Below are positions 21,389 to 33,770 of a stretch of DNA of 64,000 nucleotides, one piece after another. Numbering within the stretch: position 1 is the stretch's first letter; each line of letters starts with the position of its first letter. A model generated the notes under the pieces. The model made no database searches, was not told the origin of the DNA, and saw only the letters and a program-made list of their open reading frames with translations. The position numbers were made by a program, and so were the translations under genes. The DNA is taken from contig NC_061794.1 of assembly GCF_021462225.1 (NCBI RefSeq), positions 18,059,784-18,123,783 on the forward strand. The letters are read 5' to 3'. Source of the DNA: Girardinichthys multiradiatus (taxonomy: Eukaryota; Chordata; Actinopteri; Cyprinodontiformes; Goodeidae).

Positions 21389-24300
21389 ATGTTTCGGGTA
21401 GTGGTAGAGCACGTCAAGCGGCACCCTGGGGTGAGTATTCCTCATTTCCTCCCTGTTTGTCTTTAATGTTCTGAAAATGTGCAGAGGTTTTTCAAAGATA
21501 TGTCCTGCGTCATGCCTTTTTTTTCTAAATTTGTTTGGAAAATATCTGCTTTAAAAACGTGAGAGGAAATTCAGTCACATAATGTGTTTTCAAATGTGCC
21601 TTAATAAATACAGCATTTAGGTCTTTGGTTATAAAAGTAAAAGTGATTATGGTATAATTTCTGCTTTAGATATACACCCATTCATAAATTTATTAGATTA
21701 CCATATTTAACTCATATCTAAGTTACTATACTATGCTATAACGTTTGGTTTCAGATGATTGCTATGGAGCTTTTTTGTTATGATTTTCAGCTAAAATACT
21801 GCAAAATTTTATTTACCGTCTGTATTTTTTTAGCCTAACATTACTCCCCACTGTTCCAATTACTTTACTTAGACTACTTAGGTAATTATTAGCAATGTCA
21901 CTCTTTCATTAGTAGGTTAAAGCAGGAGAAGACTAACTCTGTCACTTCTAATCTTTTTAAAGCTCTAATTCAGTCAGTTAAGATGCTCCTGTGGTCGGTT
22001 TTAAAATCAAGGCAGAATGAAACATATTCCATCCTTTTAATGAACTATATTCTGCCAAATTCAGATCAGTTGCTGGTGTAAAACTTTTACTGAAAAACAT
22101 AAGTTTCTTTCCCACAGGGGAGCGGATTAACTCAGAATTTTTATCCATCTTCACGAGGGCTGACAGAGTGTTAACCTTTTCTCACTGGTGTCCCTAGAGA
22201 GAAAACGAGAGAGAAGCTGCAGGGATAAAAATCCAAGTTACCATGGCTGCTCTCAGCACGGTCTATCATCCCGCAAAACCGACAAGTTCAGAAACTGCAG
22301 ATACTAAATCCCTTTGAGACTCCATAAACTGGTCTCATCAAGTTCACACTGACAGACAGAAAGAGACAGTGACAGTCAGTTAAAGTCTAAATGTTTCAGT
22401 CAGAGACGAAATGTCTGACAATTAAATACATAATTAGGACAGACACTCAAATATAAAGATAGAGAGAAAGAAAGGTCAGCTGAGCAATTTTAGTTGAAAC
22501 TGGTGTTTTACAGGAAATCCTTCAGTATCATCAAATTGCAGCATAAAAAGACGTTTATGCCTATTTATCAGTAAAGTTTTATGAATGATCTGAGTTAATA
22601 AAATCCTCATTGGGTGACTGACCAACAATGATGCAATGTGGTGCTGAGAAAATGTTTAGAAAAAAAACATAAAAACATGTTTTATTTATGTCTGTTCCCT
22701 GAACCAACCTTTACAATTTGACATTTCATCTCCCGAGACCCTTTGCTCTCCTGCCCAGGACAGCTGACCAGCTGGATTTAATGATTTTATCAAAGCAAAC
22801 TCTTGGTTTAACCATTAGAGCAGCTTCCTCAAAACAATTAGCCATCTGCATTACACTCTTTTATAAGACAAAACAGTCTGATATGCACAACTCGTCACAC
22901 ATATTCAACACAATCCCTTCTCATGTAAAATGTTTCATCTATCAGTCTACATATGACTGATGGTGAGAACACTTTGTGATGCCTTTAGCAGCTCTAATCC
23001 TCCGTTAGGAGTGCTTTGGCTTACTCAGAGATCATGTTGGATTGACATTAGTCAAGCTTTAACTTGTAGTCAGACCTCCAACAGGGCTTCTTACAATCTT
23101 GCGGATAGTTGATGGTTTTTTCCATCCATTTGCAGACATTCTTTTCTTCTTCTATAAATATTTGCTGGAAGATGATTCCATATTGAATTTTAAAGAGACC
23201 AACAAGGGACTCCCAACCCCAAAATTAAAGTGTGAGACAGGATTTCTGCATTTTGGAGTTGGTGGTTACCTGGCATATTGGGAAAAACGTTGGCAGCTGT
23301 TCTGGCCATTGTGAGGCTGCCCGGCATGTATGATGGGATCTATGATGGGATGAACCTTCCATCGTATCATCAAGGACAATGGCCTCTGTGACAGTGCCTC
23401 ACGGACTTACTTTGCACACACTCACATGCACACACACACACACACACATGCTCAAGATAAACATATGCACCCTTCACACCACTTTCACCGGATCCCCTGC
23501 ATGATGTTGTTTCATATATACTGTGTGTTGCTTCTTTGTGCTGAGGTTTCTTTTTTTTTTTGCAATCTCAAACTGTATCCTACTAAAGATAAAGTGTGAA
23601 ATATGATTATTTTTTACCTAATTTGGTCTCTTTTCTCATCTACCTAAATGTCTGATTTCATAACTTTTCATAGATTTTCAGATTTCTCAGAAGAATTACC
23701 AGCGAAAGTCAAATATTATTAGTATTTGAAAATTTGGACTAAAGCTCTTTTTACACCAATGACCAGAGAATTTTAGATTCCTTAAAAGTATTGTACTACA
23801 ACTATATCATACCAGTGACAGGCAAATATTATTAGTATTTAAAAAGTTTGGACTAAAACTGTTTTATACCAGTGACCCAGCTTATTTGAATGATGGGACC
23901 ACAACTGCCTCATACCAGCGACCTCAAGGATTAATATTATCATTTTTCTTCTAGCACAGGATGAATTCCTGACCACAGAGGACTTAATGAGCTAATTACC
24001 TCTATTAGAAAGATTGGATTAGAACTAGCTCTTACCAGTAAACTCCTAAAGATTATTAATGTTATTTGATTTTTTTTTCTGTGTATGATTTTCTGTATCA
24101 TTGTGATGTTTTTCCTCGTGTGCAGCGCTTTGAGTTCCTTGTTGCTGAAAAGCGCTATATATAAATAAACTTGACTTGACTTGGTGTCTGCACACCACCC
24201 ATGCCTGTTGATGCATATTCTACTCATTCTAAGGATTGTGTTGGAATCACTTTACAGCCATCTACTGGGCAATGCTATGTCCCAACTACGCCTAACAACA

Positions 24301-27300
24301 CTAACGTGAACAACAAATTTTGCTATATGTAAATTAGCAATCACCACTTAAATTAACATCTACTTGAAATGAAAAACACAAATCAATTTTGTTTTACAAA
24401 TAATTAAATTCAGCAACTAAATGATTAGGTTGACTTTTTTTTTAATAGAAACTGCAGCTATAGTGAAAAACATATGACTTTTACAATAAGCATTATAAGC
24501 TGAAGCTTTCAATAATACAAAAATAAGTTCCAATTCATAGAGTACAGAGATGGGGGAAATACAGCATATACCCAATATGAAAATGACAACATAATCCTCC
24601 ACAAAAAAACTAAATTTCAAGAAACCTTCACTTTGACTGTGCCAAGTCTGTCCAAGATATAACAATGAAAAACGTTTTTAAATGCTTTGTAGAGGACAGT
24701 AGAGCAGCAAGTCCCTTTTAGCAAAGACTGAGTGACCAAAAGCAGAATATCCCACCAAGGTTTGAGTTACTATCTTGTTGGTTAATACAAATATTTTAGG
24801 CCTAAAACACTTGCCAAGAGAAGGAGATGCACAGATTTAAAACCATCTTTCGATTTTCTGAACATCTTTCAGTGGAGTTTTATTCCACTTTAAAATATAG
24901 CTGTCAGATAAATACAATATAAGCCAAATTACATATTTTTCTATTAAAATACAGCACAGTTGAAGCAGAAAATTGTAGACAAAGAAGTACTTGTCCCCTG
25001 AGATTGTTGCTTTCATTCACATTCTTACATAACCTCAGCACTGTGTCAGCTGGTTCACTGGGATGGTAGGAGGCGATGCAGCGGAAGCAGGTCACTAATT
25101 AATCATCAAAGCTGTAATTGGTCAGTTGCCCAGATCCCCTGTCTGACAGTACCTGTAAATCTTACCTAGAAAGGACCACTGCAGTACTTCTACTGCAGTA
25201 CAGCATATTTGTTTAAATTCATTAATGTCCTTTTGGGTTTCACGTGACAGTTGAAACATGAAACATGTTTTTCATCATGACTGAGCCTGTTTAACATACT
25301 GTGCAGAAATAACTTGGTTTTGATCAGTTTTATATTTATAGTATGATTTTTAAATCAACACTTTTTGACTCACATTTTACACAAACTTTTTTCCCATCTT
25401 GCTACTTTACAACTTTCAACATAAGCATATTTTATTGGGATTTTAGACCAACACAAAGTGCTCAGTGAGGTAGAAAGAAAACTGTACATGGATTAGAATT
25501 TTCTTCTGAAAGAGATCCAGAGATCCACAGAGATTCACAGCTCAGGAGCGAGAATCTGTTCAACGACTGGCCAAGCACTCCAGAAATCTGGCCTCGGGTG
25601 CCTACACTTTTCACCATGTATCATTTTCATATTACACGGTGGAGCAGTTGTCAACACTAAAGCATAGCAACAAGAAAGTCATTGGTTAAAATTTTGTCAG
25701 TAGCTTTTCTATGTGGTTTTTGCATGTGTAGGTTCTCTCTTGGTACTCTGACTTCCTCCCACAGTCCAAAACCATGTATGTTAGGTTCATAGGCCACCCT
25801 AAGCTACTTTAGTTCATGAATTTGCACAAGTGGTTGTCTGTCCTGCATGACTCTCTGTTGCCCTGTGATGGCTGGCGACAGGTCCAGAGAGTACCCTGCC
25901 TTTCACCCATTTACTGCAGGAGAAAGGCACCAGACCCATGTGACCCTGGTATAGAAATTAGATGAATTATGCACAACTTTGTTTTGGTGTAACACATACA
26001 AGCCCAATAAACTACACGAAATGGGAAAAAGTTCAAGCTGTAAAAATACTTCTACAAGGCCTTGTAAAACTGACTAATATTGTGTTTCTAACATGTTCAT
26101 AAAGTCTGTTGGACATTAGAGAGAAAAGAGTTAGACAGAAAACAACAAACAGTTCATAGTTCAATAAATCATTACGTTTCAGCAATATTCAAATGTCATA
26201 ATTGATCCTTGTGGGTATGGGAAGAAACCTATGCCATCAGAAACTGAATTTGAATTGCTCAGACTGAATCTGTATTTGTGTAATTTGAAATTAAATGCAT
26301 TGGTTTGAAAATGAATTTCACTAAAATGAAACTGAATATAATGGTTTAAAGTTTCTTCCCATACTTGTGTGTATTATAATTTGTAATTAAAGTAATGTTG
26401 GCAATGACTTGAATTAAATGTGAGAGAACTGCAAAAGTATTAGTGTTAGATTTTTCTGAATTTTCATCCTGAAATGTGCTGCTGTTGAATAACAACGATG
26501 GTTATAGCAGTCACCAGGGTCTTACCAAACCTCTCACCAGAGCAGAGAAAGATATCACATATAGCTGGACATTGCAGCATGATTAAAATCCATAAACATG
26601 AACGTATTAACATCTCAATGCCAGCCAACCCAAATGCCACCAAATTACGTTTGGTTGCAAAGCTGTGCAGAGCCAGTAGGTGGCAAGGCATGACTGTAAA
26701 CAAAAATGGGCCTTTTTCAAGTTGACATCTGTTGTTTTGCCATCTGTAAAATAGAAAAAGAAATAATAATCAATTGTTTTGTCTGTATGTCTTCAGCTAA
26801 TCCCCCAGTTCTTCTTTATCTGCTTGGGAATGGGTGGTGCATCCTTATATCTGATCCGGCTTGCCAGAGGACCACATGTCACGTAAGCCTCTTGAACGTT
26901 TGCAGTAGTGTTGGGTGAAAAACAGCATAATTAGATAGAATCATCCCTTGTTCTATCTGCAGTGCTTTGTAAAAATATTCATTCCTCCTAAGTAACCAAC
27001 ACAAAGTTGTGCATAATTGTGAAGTAGAAGGAAAACTATATATGGTACACAAAATTTGTAACAGATAAAATAGGTTAGGTATCATTAGAATGATAGGAAA
27101 GTCAAGTCTAGCTTAAGGTTCTCATTTGGATGTTTTTTTACTTTGACTGGGCCATTCCAACACCTGAATTTGCTTTGACCTAAATCATTCCATCGTAGCT
27201 CTGTCTGTATGTTTAGCGTTGCTCTCCTGCTGGAAGATGAACCTCCGTCCCAATCTCATGTCTTTTGCAGCCTCTAACAGGTTTTCTCACAGGATGTAGC

Positions 27301-28433
27301 TCCATCCATCTTCCCACCAACTCTGACCCCAACACTTTCTTTCACTAAGTGGATGGTGTGTTTAGGGTGATGTGCAGTGTTAGCTTTCCCCTACACGTAG
27401 CATTGTACATGCAGGCCAGAAAGTTTTACTTTGGTCTCACATGTTTGCTGTGTCGCCGACAAAGCTTGTGGCAAACTTTGAACAGAACTTCTTCTATTTC
27501 TTGTCAGCTAAGGGTAAATTCCTGGCACTCTTCCATTAAGGACATACTTGTGGACTGCATGACTAATAGCTTTCCTGTTGACAGATTATTCCACTTAAGC
27601 TATAGGTCCTTGCAGCTCCTTTATTATTATTTGGTCAAACTGACACCAACCAGACTGCATTAGTGTTTTCCTTTTTTTCTGGAAGTTTTCTGTTTTTGTG
27701 TAACCTTTAAGCAGCTATCAACATTTCTGTTTTCCAAGTAAAATCCATTAATTTTGACCAACTCTATCAGTTTTAGTATGATCCTAAAATGCAGCTCTGG
27801 TATTATCTCAAAATAACATGTGGCAAGGATATCTTTTAGGAGGAGAATAGTTTCATTCTTTTTCTTGCCTATGTCCCACTTGATCCAGATCTCACTAGAT
27901 TTCCTTTCATCTTGCTGCTATTTAAACTCTTCAACTGTTCATTCAGAAATCTCTAAAAATTGTAAATGCAGTAAAAGAGCATTTAGCAAGCACTTGGTCC
28001 AGTGTCTGGTCTTGGCAGGTCTTTTATCATGTCTTTGCAACACTGTTTTTTTATTTATTAAAATGTATTTAAAGATTCTGTAAAGATAAGGTTAAAATCT
28101 AGTTAAATTCCTTTATTTTTTATGGTTTCTTTAAAAAGAAATGGTAATGAAAGAAGTATTATATTTTCAGAAAAACATGCAATTCTTTGTGTTTACGTAG
28201 CTGGAACAAGACCGATAATCCTGAACCATGGAATAATCTTGACCCCACATACCAGTACAAGGTAATCCAAATCACACACAAACTACTACCATTCTGTGCA
28301 CACAAGCTGCATGGTAAATATTACTTTGCAGCCCCAAGCTTCTATTACATTTAATATTTTTCTACTTCTTCTGCAGTTTGTGGCCATCAACACAGACTAC
28401 AAAAACCTGAAGAAGGAGGGTCCTGACTTTTGA
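21389..28433 (+). CDS. ndufa4l2: NDUFA4-like 2 mitochondrial protein, 4 exons, 81 aa
   Basis: Small single-pass inner-membrane protein of the NDUFA4 (B12D/MLRQ) family. NDUFA4 itself is associated with cytochrome c oxidase; the NDUFA4L2 paralogue is known as a hypoxia-induced damper of respiration. Exons: 21389-21430 (MFRVVVEHVKRHPG), 26797-26882, 28201-28261, 28377-28433; all GT-AG, total 246 nt. Exon 2 encodes the membrane helix (LIPQFFFICLGMGGASLYLI), and exons 3-4 the conserved tail with DNPEPWNNLDPTYQYK and KNLKKEGPDF. The segments KRHPG-IP and ICLGMG resemble NDUFA4L2 more than NDUFA4, and the neighbours shmt2 and nxph4 match the human NDUFA4L2 locus, so I prefer that name. It lies tail-to-tail with shmt2. 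Intron 1 (5.4 kb) is filled with repeats. Confidence 0.93.
23424..23452. repeat. (CA)n microsatellite in ndufa4l2 intron 1
   Basis: CA-dinucleotide run with few interruptions. Confidence 0.85.
23600..24182 (+). repeat. interspersed repeat with ~57-bp internal units and (CTTGA)n tail
   Basis: The motif ACCA(G/A)(T/C)GA recurs with ACC at 23698, 23754, 23811, 23868, 23914 and 24034, a spacing of about 57 bp for the first four. It then runs into a conserved end: GCGCTTTGAG, TTGCTGAAAAGCGCTATATA, AATAAACTT and a pentamer tail CTTGACTTGACTTGG. Related copies lie at 47430-49540 (tail CTTAC) and 57100-57172 (tail CTTGC). It is probably the 3' region of a LINE/SINE-type retroelement; I do not know its name. 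Confidence 0.7.
25375..25620 (+). mobile_element. Tc1-like fragment in ndufa4l2 intron 1
   Basis: CATCTTGCTACTTTACAACTTTC and TTATTGGGATTTTAGACCAACACAAAG are the end-proximal text of the abundant Tc1-like family seen elsewhere in the window. The interior is lost. Confidence 0.65.
25632..25985 (+). mobile_element. degenerate copy of the tRNA-headed SINE
   Basis: Order and spacing of TCCCACAGTCCAAAACCATGTATGTTAGG, TGCCCTGTGATGGCTGGCGACAGGTCCAG and AGTACCCTGCCTTTCACCC match the body of the SINE at 17332-17772. The Pol III boxes are no longer intact. Confidence 0.75.
26950..27720 (-). mobile_element. degenerate Tc1-like element after ndufa4l2 exon 2
   Basis: Contains ACCAACACAAAGTTGTGCATAATTGTGAAGTAGAAGG near one end and GGGCCATTCCAACACCTGAAT, TGCTCTCCTGCTGGAAGATGAACCTCCGTCCCAATCTCATG further in, which is decayed transposase read on the minus strand. 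The longest open piece (104 codons at 27349-27663, plus strand) is antisense noise. Confidence 0.8.
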
Positions 28434-29106
28434 ACCTCACAGGGTCAAAAATCGAGATCTGGACTCAGATTTCATTTTCTCTTTTCTGACATTAGCACTG
28501 CAGGTTTGGGTGAACTCCAAATGAAAACGTGTAGATGTGCAGTTTTGAAAAGCAGTAGATTGCCTGATAAACATGACAAGAAACCACCAAATATGTTTAC
28601 TTAAAGATACAGCATGTGACCATTAGCTTAGAAGGGGATGCAACACACATGTACTTATGTATGTCCCATATCACAATAACACTTTATGGGGTTGTTTTTC
28701 AAGTCATACTTGCTCCTACGTTTCATTATTTCATTTGGACAACTGTTGCTTTAAGAACATAACCTTGTTTTAGAAATATTATTTTTTCCACTATAATTTT
28801 CACTACAAAAACTACAAATACAAACAAATAAAAAATGTCCATATATTCCTCATAATTGTAAATAGCAGGTAAAATATGCTGAGGAGCAAAAGCAGCAAGA
28901 CAAGCTGTTATAAAACAACCCTGCATCATTTATCTTCTTGAACAATGCAGTCCTACTCTGCAACATCACATCAAAGGTTCAGTCATTGTAAGCAGACTGC
29001 TTTTATTTCATAATGGGCATGACTGTACGTTTAGCTGCCACTGAATTTAACAGTTATCGTGTCGGTAATGAAAACAACTGGTGCGTTAACTACATTGTAT
29101 TCTTTC

Positions 29107-29116
29107 AATAAATAAA
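29107..29116 (+). terminator. candidate ndufa4l2 polyadenylation signal
   Basis: Overlapping AATAAATAAA about 675 bp after the ndufa4l2 stop codon, the first strong AATAAA downstream of the gene. Confidence 0.5.
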
Positions 29117-29125
29117 CAGCTGATT

Positions 29126-32100
29126 TATGTTTGCAGAAGTGTCATTTTGTCACGGGAATGTACAGATAATGGAGAGATGATTTTTATTTTGCACCTGCAT
29201 GGAAGTGGGTTAGATAAGGATCTTTTTCCACATACTCAGCAGCTCTGATGGAGATGAGCCATCTGTTGGCGGCACGGCTGTCACTTTGCAGGTGTAATGA
29301 CGCTTATTCAGTGGAACCACGTTTACACTGCAGCTGTGTGTGTGAGAGACGTGTGACAGCAGCTCAGTGTCTTTGATCAGTGAGAACAGTGACAGGATTT
29401 TAAACAGTCCCCCCTGCGTGGCACTGCAAGCACAATATTGTGAAAGTAACCTAAGCGCACACACACACACACATGAACATGCACACACGAATAATAATGA
29501 TTATAACAAATCCTTGTGAGGGCACAAATTGTTAATAAAAGTGTCCTCATTCAGTGTTTTTGTACTTTCTGATACCAGAGCAAACTGAATGTAAGGAAAG
29601 ATCATTATATTAGCTAACCTATTTTTAAATTAAACCTCACAAATCAGTTCAATCCCTTTTTAGACTCACCTTTCACTCACAAATTGTTAAATATGTAATT
29701 TCAAATCATCACAGAGCGCTAAGCCAAACAAACTAGGTCTCTGGACTTGTGGTTCTAAACGCGCTGTTTCTCAGCTTTAGTGGATGTAGGAATCTGGGCA
29801 CAAACTCCGTTATACCCAACCTCACGGTCATTCTATCAAAGAGGCAATGTGGTTTTAAAGAATTCAGGGCCGAAATGTAAACCGTACCAAAAAGTGATCA
29901 TTATGAATGCAGTGGATCCTGGTCTTCTCTCCAGTGCATGAAGCCGAAGCAAAACATGTATGCTGGAACTTTAAGGATTAGAATGTTAACAAAAAACAAA
30001 AACGTGCAGTTGGATAAAACAATTACACAATAAAAGTTTAATCAATTGGATCAGACTTGATAAAAGTGACTGGGCTTCTTTAATATTCTGGTTCTGCGTC
30101 TCTTTTTGTCTGATTCCGCATTTAGCTCACAACCCAACCAGATGAATTTAGCAAAGGATGCTTTGTAGCAGTTGAAGGCTGTCTACAAATATTTAAACCC
30201 TATTGTTTATGTTTCAAAGAAGATGCAGTTCCAAAACAAACCTGTATCCAGTTTAACACTGTACAGGTGATAACTGATCATGAATCTATTAAGGTTTAAA
30301 ATGAAAGGTTAATTAGCACTAAGCTAGCAGATTAAGATCATTCACGTTAAGAAATACATTTACATGTATTCAGATTCATCTAAAGGAACATTTTATCAGG
30401 GCTGTTTGAGGGTTGTAAACATGTTCTGACAGACTCAGATACAAAATCTATGAAATTAAAGATTATTTTAGTTCAATGTCATGTCATGATGAAGGTCTTC
30501 TGTACAGACCTGGCAAGACTGGGATGCGTGTGCATGAAAGCCAGATTACTGAGGTTCCATATTGCTACACCAAAACAGAACTAAATGAAACAGGACATTG
30601 GGCAGAACAGGACAGCATGTCAAGTCCCCAAAATAATTATAAGTTGGTACAGAAAATGGTAAGATCTGTGAGCTTTTAATGTTACAGAAATAATGTTATG
30701 TCTTCCTCTGTTTCTATGACATGGTTTCTGCAAGACAAACCCTGCAGCAGTGAACAGTGATTAACTACGGAATAAACAAACACAAGCAATTTAATGAAGT
30801 AGATATGTTGGCTAGAAGACATGCAGCTAGACCAAGTTCAAGGATAAAAAACAGATCCATTAGTTTCAGCTAATACAGCATCATTCTTTACCAACAGCAT
30901 GAATTTATCCATGCAGGGCACCATTCTTACTGTTCTAAAGAACAATGCCAACTATGGTCTCTCATTTCTGGAGGTACCTGAGGGCTGATAATCACCTATT
31001 TTACTGCAATCTCCTCGGTAATGCCAACACTGAAATTACTAAGTTCACTCATCACAGTAAACATTTACAAAATGCCTCCCTGCAAATATCGAAAGGAAAA
31101 TAAATATTCAGATTAGTCTTTACCTTAACCCTGAAACAATGCATCATTGGGGTTCACCTTTTGAGCCATAAAACCTGAAAGTATGAAACATAATTGGCTG
31201 TTTCACTATAATCGTACACTTCAACAACAACAACGCTTCTTTCAAAGAATAGGTATTAAGTATTGATAATGAAGGGTCAATTGATTACTGGGCCTTTTTA
31301 ACAGTTATGTGTCTAATAGATGTGTTGATGCTTTTCTGCAGCAGGACGTACCCAACTGTGAGCGAGATTCATCAAATTAAAAAGAGCAGACTTCTCTTTA
31401 CCCACCTAAATCAGTGCAATGTGTTTGAAACACCCTCTGGCATAAGACAAGGAAGCAAGTCTTTTGCAGAGTTTTATCAATGGAAAGAACAACACGAGGC
31501 CGAGAGACGAAGGATGGCTTATAGTTCATGCACCAGACATGACAGAAGTCTTGTCAGGGACATCAACAGCCATATAAAAGCCTTATCATTATCATTAATA
31601 TAAATGCCTTATCATTAGTAGCTAAAACTAAGATATATTTGGGATTTGCTGCTTATAGATTGATTATTATTAAGAGTTTTTAGTTATGCTTTTGACAGTT
31701 AGAAAAATCCTTAGACAGTAGCTTCTAGTGTGGTCGCACAATGAGTGTTTATTATTCAAGGTTAAAGCTTGCAGGTGTTTTCTGTCTGTATCGTGAGAAG
31801 CCACCAGTATATTAGGGAGGCATGGTAACTCCTCTCCCTGAAGATTCATGAAGACGTGTGAGAAACTGTCCTTCAGCAAAGGAATGTGTGAGAAAACTGA
31901 GAAAAGGCTGCACAACAAATGTAAAATGTATATTTCTGTAGTATGTGTATGTTCAATAAAAGAACGGTGCAGGGGAGAGACAAACAGATGTGTTCCTGAC
32001 TACGCAGATGCAGCATCTCTTCCCCTGGCCGGGTGAATCAGCTTCAACCTCTTGTCCGTGTTTTCTTTTCTTAGACATTTAAGTTTAGTTTTTCTCGTAC

Positions 32101-32800
32101 AGAGTTAAGATGCTTTGACCAAATAAACGAACACGCAGGAGTTTAGGAGGACAACTCCAACACCGTCCAGACAGCTGCTTTCATCAGCGTTGACAAAGTG
32201 TGAAGTTTCTTGGGTAACCAGAAGTACTGCTTAGCTGTTTAGTAAGAATAAACACCACTATCTTTAACAGTAAATTCCTTGTTATGCTCTAAAAATAACT
32301 TTACACTCTTGAGTGCGTTTAGCTCTTCATGTTCTTGCACAACATAGTCAGCACCACATGCAAAAACACTGCTAAAATAAAAGAAACCAAACATAAAAAT
32401 ACTAATCAATATTTTCCCCTTTAGTTCAGTCCAGCGCCTCTGTGGCATTCTTAAGGCTTCCACCTAATCAACCATCGCAGAGCCTGCTCATTGGGCAGGT
32501 TCAAACTGGTCCATGCCATTACTTCACAGACACTATTAGTCGTGCCTTCCTCTTTTTTCATTAGACAAATCTCCAATGGAGGCTTTATCATAGGAGCTCT
32601 AATTTAAGCTACAGATTTCACTATCACTGTTTTCTTCCATTGGGGCGTAGTGGCCCAGTGTTACTGTATGTCAGTGATGCCTGAGATAGTTTTCCAAACC
32701 TGACGTATTCACTCTTCAGCAACTTTCAGCTGCTTGCCCAGCTACTTGTCTGTTTTTTTTTTTTTTTTTATGTGTTTCTGGATGTCTGAATTTTTAAATG
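29126..32800. other. intergenic, no gene recognised
   Basis: Non-coding AT-rich DNA between ndufa4l2 and the repeat cluster at 32805. There is a short (CA)n run at about 29457-29474. Frames of 60-100 codons near 30476, 31307 and 32239 have no recognisable homology or splice structure. Confidence 0.5.
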
Positions 32801-32804
32801 AATA

Positions 32805-33245
32805 TACAGTTCAGTGAAAAGGGTTTCTTCTATATTTGATTTTTATCATACCTAAATGTTTCAGATGAAACACATTTTATTATGAGACAAAGATAACATG
32901 AATTACTGTAGATCCAAATGATATCATTTAATAAAGGTATGGGGGGAAAATCCCTTTTCAAAACAAGTGGGCCCTATGTGAAAATGTTTTTGTTACTAAA
33001 ACTAATAACTGGCTGTGCTTCCACTGGCAGGAACAGCTGCCGTCAAGCAATTGTGGTAACTGGCAATAGGCCTTTTACATCTCTGTAGAACAATTTTGGC
33101 AAAACTGTTTTAATCAGCCACATTGGATGGTTTTTGAAATGAACAGCCTATTTAAGGGTGCTCCACACCAGCTCAGTTGGATTTAGTCCAGACTTTGACT
33201 AGGCCACTCCAAAGTCTTCATTTTGTTCAGTTATCTTTAGCTATT
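32805..33245 (-). mobile_element. Tc1-like fragment
   Basis: ACAGTTCAGTGAAAAGGG near the left end and TGGATTTAGTCCAGACTTTGACTAGGCCACTCCAAAG at about 33178-33214 resemble a Tc1-like family different from the commonest one in this window. The fragment breaks off at about 33245. Confidence 0.6.
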
Positions 33246-33261
33246 CAGAGGTGGATTTGTC

Positions 33262-33770
33262 ATGATTCTCCTGTGTTAGGAGTTTGTGTTTTGAGTTTCT
33301 TGTCAGTTTCTTTGCACTTCCTTGTTCAGTTGTGGTTTTTAGCTATTCTTATTAGATTAAATTCAAATCAGTGTTTTGATGTTTCTGTGTTCCCACTCTG
33401 CGCTAATTAGCCTCCCCCCTTTAGTTGCGCTGCATTCCTCCTGCCACCAGCAGCTCCACATTTCTCCTCATTAACCCTTCTATTTCATTGGTAATTTTTC
33501 CACCCAGCCTCTGTATTTAAACTCTGTTTTTTATTGCTCGCCACTGAATCCTACTGTTTATCACACCCATTTTGTCCATGACTGTTTGTCATGGCCTTTG
33601 TGGTGTACCTGCTCCATGTTTCTAACTCTGCCAATGTGTTCCTATATCTCCTGGAAGTTTACCTGTGCAGTTGTGTCATTATTAAATACCTTTACTTACC
33701 ATGCGGCTTTGACGCTCCTGCTCACATGTTGGTCCTGCTAAACACCTCCGTAATATGACAGGACTGGCTG
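33262..33770 (-). repeat. unclassified interspersed element, one copy of a pair
   Basis: About 500 bp without coding potential, beginning GTCATGATTCTCCTGTG and ending CCGTAATATGACAGG. Read on the minus strand it contains ATGGTAAGTAAAGGTATTTAATAA, which matches ATGGTAAGTGCAAAAGATATTTAATAA at about 47765 on the plus strand with the same surrounding layout. It is probably a non-autonomous DNA transposon; family unknown. Confidence 0.5.
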
